From an uncultured bacterium (GTDB lineage: Bacteria; Bacteroidota; Bacteroidia; Bacteroidales; Muribaculaceae): a DNA stretch of 9,003 nucleotides. Of the stretch, positions 6,498-9,003 are shown one piece after another. The notes beneath the pieces are model-generated. The model saw only the letters and a list, made by a program, of their open reading frames with translations, ran no database searches and was not told the origin of the DNA. The stretch covers positions 1-9,003 of the forward strand of contig CAJMNI010000058.1 of the NCBI GenBank assembly GCA_905214735.1, read 5' to 3'. The first letter of the stretch is position 1; each line of letters begins with the position of its first letter. Made by a program: the position numbers and the translations under genes.

Positions 6498-6557
6498 GTT
6501 GTAGGCTATAGGCTATAGGTTATAGGTTGTAGGGTATAGGTGATGGTTATGAGTTAT
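6467..6557. repeat. Heptamer tandem repeat overlapping the 3' end of tamB
   Basis: Seven clear 7-bp units occupy 6495-6543, consensus TAGGNTA: TAGGTTG, TAGGCTA twice, TAGGTTA, TAGGTTG, TAGGGTA, TAGGTGA. The same 7-base phase can be followed upstream into the tamB coding region as TCAGAAG, TCAGAGG, TCATGGT, TACGAAG (6467-6494). It continues downstream, decaying, as TGGTTAT and GAGTTAT to 6557. The TAG of the first clear unit is the tamB stop codon. The repeat fills more than half of the gap before tamL. Confidence 0.9.
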
Positions 6558-6593
6558 TAAGTGGGGGAGATTTAAAACTTAGAAACGGGCTCA

Positions 6594-8924
6594 ATGAGAG
6601 GAATTAAGAAATATCTCGGAAGAATTCCGGCGGCGCTGGCGCTGGCAGTGGCCATGCTCTGGTTGGCCGCCTCCTGCTCCACGACCAAAAAGCTCGGGGA
6701 GGGGGAGATGCTCTATAACGGAATGAGCATCAAAATCGAGGGGCCGGAGGGAGAGAAACTTCCCCCGGAAATGAAGTCCGACCTCACCAAAGCCGTGAAT
6801 GTCAAGCCCAACAATCCCTGGCCTTTCATCTCTCCCTATAAACGTTCGCCGCTGCCGATCGGTCTGTGGGTCTACAACAACATGAGCGATTCAGCCAAGG
6901 GGTTGAAAAAATGGATCTACAACAAGCTCGTGGCGCAGCCCGTGCTTCTCAGCGACATCCATCCCGAGCAGCGGATCAACATGCTCGACCAGGTGCTCGA
7001 CAACAACGGCTATTTCCGCGGCCGGGCCACTTACGAAGTGAAAGAGCAGAAAAACAAGAAGAAAGCCAATGTGGAATATAGGGTGGAGACCGGCAAACCT
7101 TATCTTCTCGACAGTATCATCTATCTCGGGCGTCCAGAAGTGCCGGTGTGTCATTTCATTGACTCCCTCGCCCGGAAAAGCCGCTATCTCAAGCCGGGGC
7201 AGCGCTTCTGCGTCGACTCTCTGGAGACAGAGCGGGTGAGGATAGCCAACTCCATGCGCAACAAGGGGTATTACTTCTTCCGCCCCGAATATATCGAATT
7301 TCTCGCCGACTCGCTGATCAACCCCGGTGCCATCGCGCTCAAGCTGACCATAGCGGAGAACACTCCCGACTGGGCTCAGCTCGCCTACCGCACGCGCAAC
7401 ATCACCACCGTGCTGCAGAGGCGCAGCACACGCCATCCCGGTTACCCCGACACTCTTCAGACCGAAAAGGGAGAGCTGATCGTCTACCGTCCGCAGCGCC
7501 TGAGGCCCAACATGATACCCTCCTGCATCACCTTTCGCAAAGGTAAGCTCTTCTCCGTGCGCGACATGGACCGCACGCAGAGCCGTCTGTCGCGCCTCGG
7601 CATCTTCAGCAATATCCAGATCCAGGGCGTACCGGTCGACACCAACCATCTCGACCCGCGTGTCGACGTAATGATAGAATGCCGCTACGACCGTCCGATG
7701 GAAGCCACCATCGAGGCCAATCTCACCTCGAAGTCCAACTCATATCTCGGGCCGGGACTCGTGCTTGGAGTTACCAACAACAACATCTTCGGCGGAGGCG
7801 AGAAGTTCACCATCAGTCTCGGCGGCAGCTACGAATGGCAGACCGGCCGCAACCGAGGGAGCGTCTTCAATAGCTACGAGGCCACGCTCGGCGCCACGCT
7901 AGCATTCCCGAGGCTTCTGGCCCCGGCGTTCGTGCGGCGCACCAACCGCGAGCTCAACTGGACGCGCATCAACCTTTCGGGCGACCTGCTCAACCGTCCC
8001 CATTATTTCCAGTTGGCGGAGGTGAAGGCCGGAATCTCCTACGAATGGAATTATTCGCGCCATGCCTCCAACGAGTTCACCCCGTTTAAACTGACCTATA
8101 CAAAGCTGATAAAGACCACCCACGAATTCGACTCCATCATGCAGGATAATCCGGCTGTGGCGCTGAGTTTCGAAAGCCAGTTCATCCCGGTGATGAGCTA
8201 TGTCTACAACTACGACCGCTGGTTTGAACGCGCCCATATCAACGGGCTCAACTTCAACCTCCAGCTTATGGAGGGTGGCAACATCTTCTGGGGGCTTTGG
8301 CGCGCATGCGGCGTGAAAGGGCGCAAGACGCTTTTCGGCATGCCCTTCTCGCAGTTTGTCAAGGCGCAGGCTCAGCTCGTCTACAGCCGCCGGCTCAAAC
8401 GGGGCACTGAAAACTGGCTCGTGAGCCGGTTCCTCATCGGTGCCGAGCACGCCTATGGCAACTCCAGCACTGTTCCTTATTCCGAACAGTTCTACATCGG
8501 CGGTGCCAACTCGATCCGTGCTTTCACTGTCAGGTCGCTCGGCCCGGGCAGCTACCGCGCACCCTCCTCGATGCGCAACGGCTATTTCGACCAGACCGGT
8601 ACGTTCAAGCTCGAACTCAACACCGAATATCGGTTCCCGATCTTCAGCGTGCTTCACGGCGCACTCTTCCTCGACGCCGGAAATATCTGGTTGCTCAAGG
8701 ATGATCCCGACCGACCCGGTGGACGACTCGAAGGGAAAACCTTTCTTCGCGACATAGCGCTCGGCACGGGCGTAGGTCTGCGCGTCGACATCGGCATGAT
8801 GGTGATCCGCGGTGACCTCGGCTACGGCCTCCATGCCCCCTACGACACAGGCCACGGCGGATACTGGAACATACCCTTCAAGAAAGCCTTCGCCTTCCAC
8901 CTGGCCATCGGCTATCCGTTCTGA
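6594..8924 (+). CDS. tamL: TamL, lipid-anchored TamA/BamA-like outer-membrane Omp85 protein
   Basis: This is the outer-membrane partner of TamB: an Omp85 barrel with periplasmic POTRA domains, expected to insert or assemble outer-membrane proteins. The 776-residue product opens with a lipoprotein signal peptide ending WLAAS before Cys28, so it should be lipidated at that residue. That trait defines TamL of Bacteroidetes and separates it from classical TamA. Residues about 30-364 hold POTRA-like segments: one before about 165, one from YRVETGKPYLLDSI near 162, and one from FRKGKLFSVRDMDR near 313 to the SRLGIFSNI segment. The barrel runs from about 366 (MEATIEANLTSKSN) to the C-terminal Phe776, with a beta-signal-like ending AFHLAIGYPF. 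The Omp85 loop-6 motif appears as SIRAF (640-644) followed by TVRSLGPG, with Ala in place of the usual Gly of VRGF. Cysteines at 186/206 and 311/363 fall in and around the POTRA region. Serine follows Cys28 and no acidic surface-export signal is seen. It is probably cotranscribed with tamB. Confidence 0.93.
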   Translation: MRGIKKYLGRIPAALALAVAMLWLAASCSTTKKLGEGEMLYNGMSIKIEGPEGEKLPPEMKSDLTKAVNVKPNNPWPFISPYKRSPLPIGLWVYNNMSDSAKGLKKWIYNKLVAQPVLLSDIHPEQRINMLDQVLDNNGYFRGRATYEVKEQKNKKKANVEYRVETGKPYLLDSIIYLGRPEVPVCHFIDSLARKSRYLKPGQRFCVDSLETERVRIANSMRNKGYYFFRPEYIEFLADSLINPGAIALKLTIAENTPDWAQLAYRTRNITTVLQRRSTRHPGYPDTLQTEKGELIVYRPQRLRPNMIPSCITFRKGKLFSVRDMDRTQSRLSRLGIFSNIQIQGVPVDTNHLDPRVDVMIECRYDRPMEATIEANLTSKSNSYLGPGLVLGVTNNNIFGGGEKFTISLGGSYEWQTGRNRGSVFNSYEATLGATLAFPRLLAPAFVRRTNRELNWTRINLSGDLLNRPHYFQLAEVKAGISYEWNYSRHASNEFTPFKLTYTKLIKTTHEFDSIMQDNPAVALSFESQFIPVMSYVYNYDRWFERAHINGLNFNLQLMEGGNIFWGLWRACGVKGRKTLFGMPFSQFVKAQAQLVYSRRLKRGTENWLVSRFLIGAEHAYGNSSTVPYSEQFYIGGANSIRAFTVRSLGPGSYRAPSSMRNGYFDQTGTFKLELNTEYRFPIFSVLHGALFLDAGNIWLLKDDPDRPGGRLEGKTFLRDIALGTGVGLRVDIGMMVIRGDLGYGLHAPYDTGHGGYWNIPFKKAFAFHLAIGYPF

Positions 8925-8925
8925 G

Positions 8926-9003
8926 AGGCTTTAGGCTTAAAGTTTAAAGTTTAAAGTTTAAGGTTTAAGGTTTAAGGTTTAAAGTTTAAGGTTTAAGGTT
9001 TAA
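8926..9003. repeat. Heptamer tandem repeat after tamL, running off the window
   Basis: Eleven consecutive 7-bp units start two bases after the last base of the tamL TGA stop codon. The first two are AGGCTTT and AGGCTTA, followed by AAGTTTA and AGGTTTA units in blocks. The array is unbroken at the window end, so its true length is unknown. No terminator for tamL is seen before it, and the repeat itself does not form a hairpin with a T-run. It shares the period and an AGGYTWW-like unit with the array after tamB. Confidence 0.95.

Noticed and set aside
6498..6593. Separate promoter for tamL in the tamB-tamL gap
   Set aside because: No TAnnTTTG with a properly spaced TTTG was found; the gap is mostly heptamer repeat.
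7899..8900. 333-codon open frame on the minus strand inside tamL
   Set aside because: It is antisense to the Omp85 barrel region, whose sequence is recognisable; composition is again that of a shadow frame.
8926..9003. Telomere-like repeat marking a linear chromosome end
   Set aside because: The units resemble telomeric heptamers only superficially. They alternate AAGTTTA and AGGTTTA, and similar short arrays occur at an internal gap in the same window.

Overview
The window looks like a chromosomal segment from a Bacteroidales bacterium, possibly Muribaculaceae or a relative. Three things point there. The promoters have the Bacteroidetes form (TTTG, about 20 bases, TAnnTTTG). The genes lack clear Shine-Dalgarno sites. 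TamB is paired with a lipoprotein version of TamA, TamL, an arrangement typical of Bacteroidetes. The family-level placement is an inference from overall character; no search was run.

Layout. Bases 1-54 are the 3' part of a tRNA-Asn cut by the window edge, followed by a terminator (66-91). Bases 102-200 hold a 99-bp tract of eleven 9-bp tandem units in two successive unit types. Next comes rpsO (ribosomal protein S15) on the minus strand, with its own terminator and a highly structured leader. rpsO is divergent from rplU-rpmA (L21, L27), and the two transcription units appear to start from interlocked promoters at 652-699. rpmA ends at a strong terminator (1405-1428). The 200-bp gap after it holds an inverted repeat, a good Bacteroidetes promoter and a C/T-rich leader. 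The rest is two large genes, tamB (1626-6497) and tamL (6594-8924), probably one transcription unit.

How the genes work together. The first block makes ribosome components. The second encodes an envelope module: TamB, an inner-membrane-anchored AsmA-like protein spanning the periplasm, and TamL, an outer-membrane Omp85 barrel with periplasmic POTRA domains and a lipid anchor. Together they are expected to act in outer-membrane protein assembly and/or lipid transport.

The signals least explained by gene content are: (1) a 59-nt leader upstream of rpsO that can fold either as one long rod or as two flanking hairpins around a common stem, a candidate S15 autoregulatory element; (2) the interlocked rpsO/rplU promoters; and (3) simple tandem repeats of fixed period (9, 7 and 7 bp) in three gaps, two of them touching the stop codons of tamB and tamL and one encoding the last residues of TamB. 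No mobile element, CRISPR array, defence system or obviously novel enzyme system is visible.
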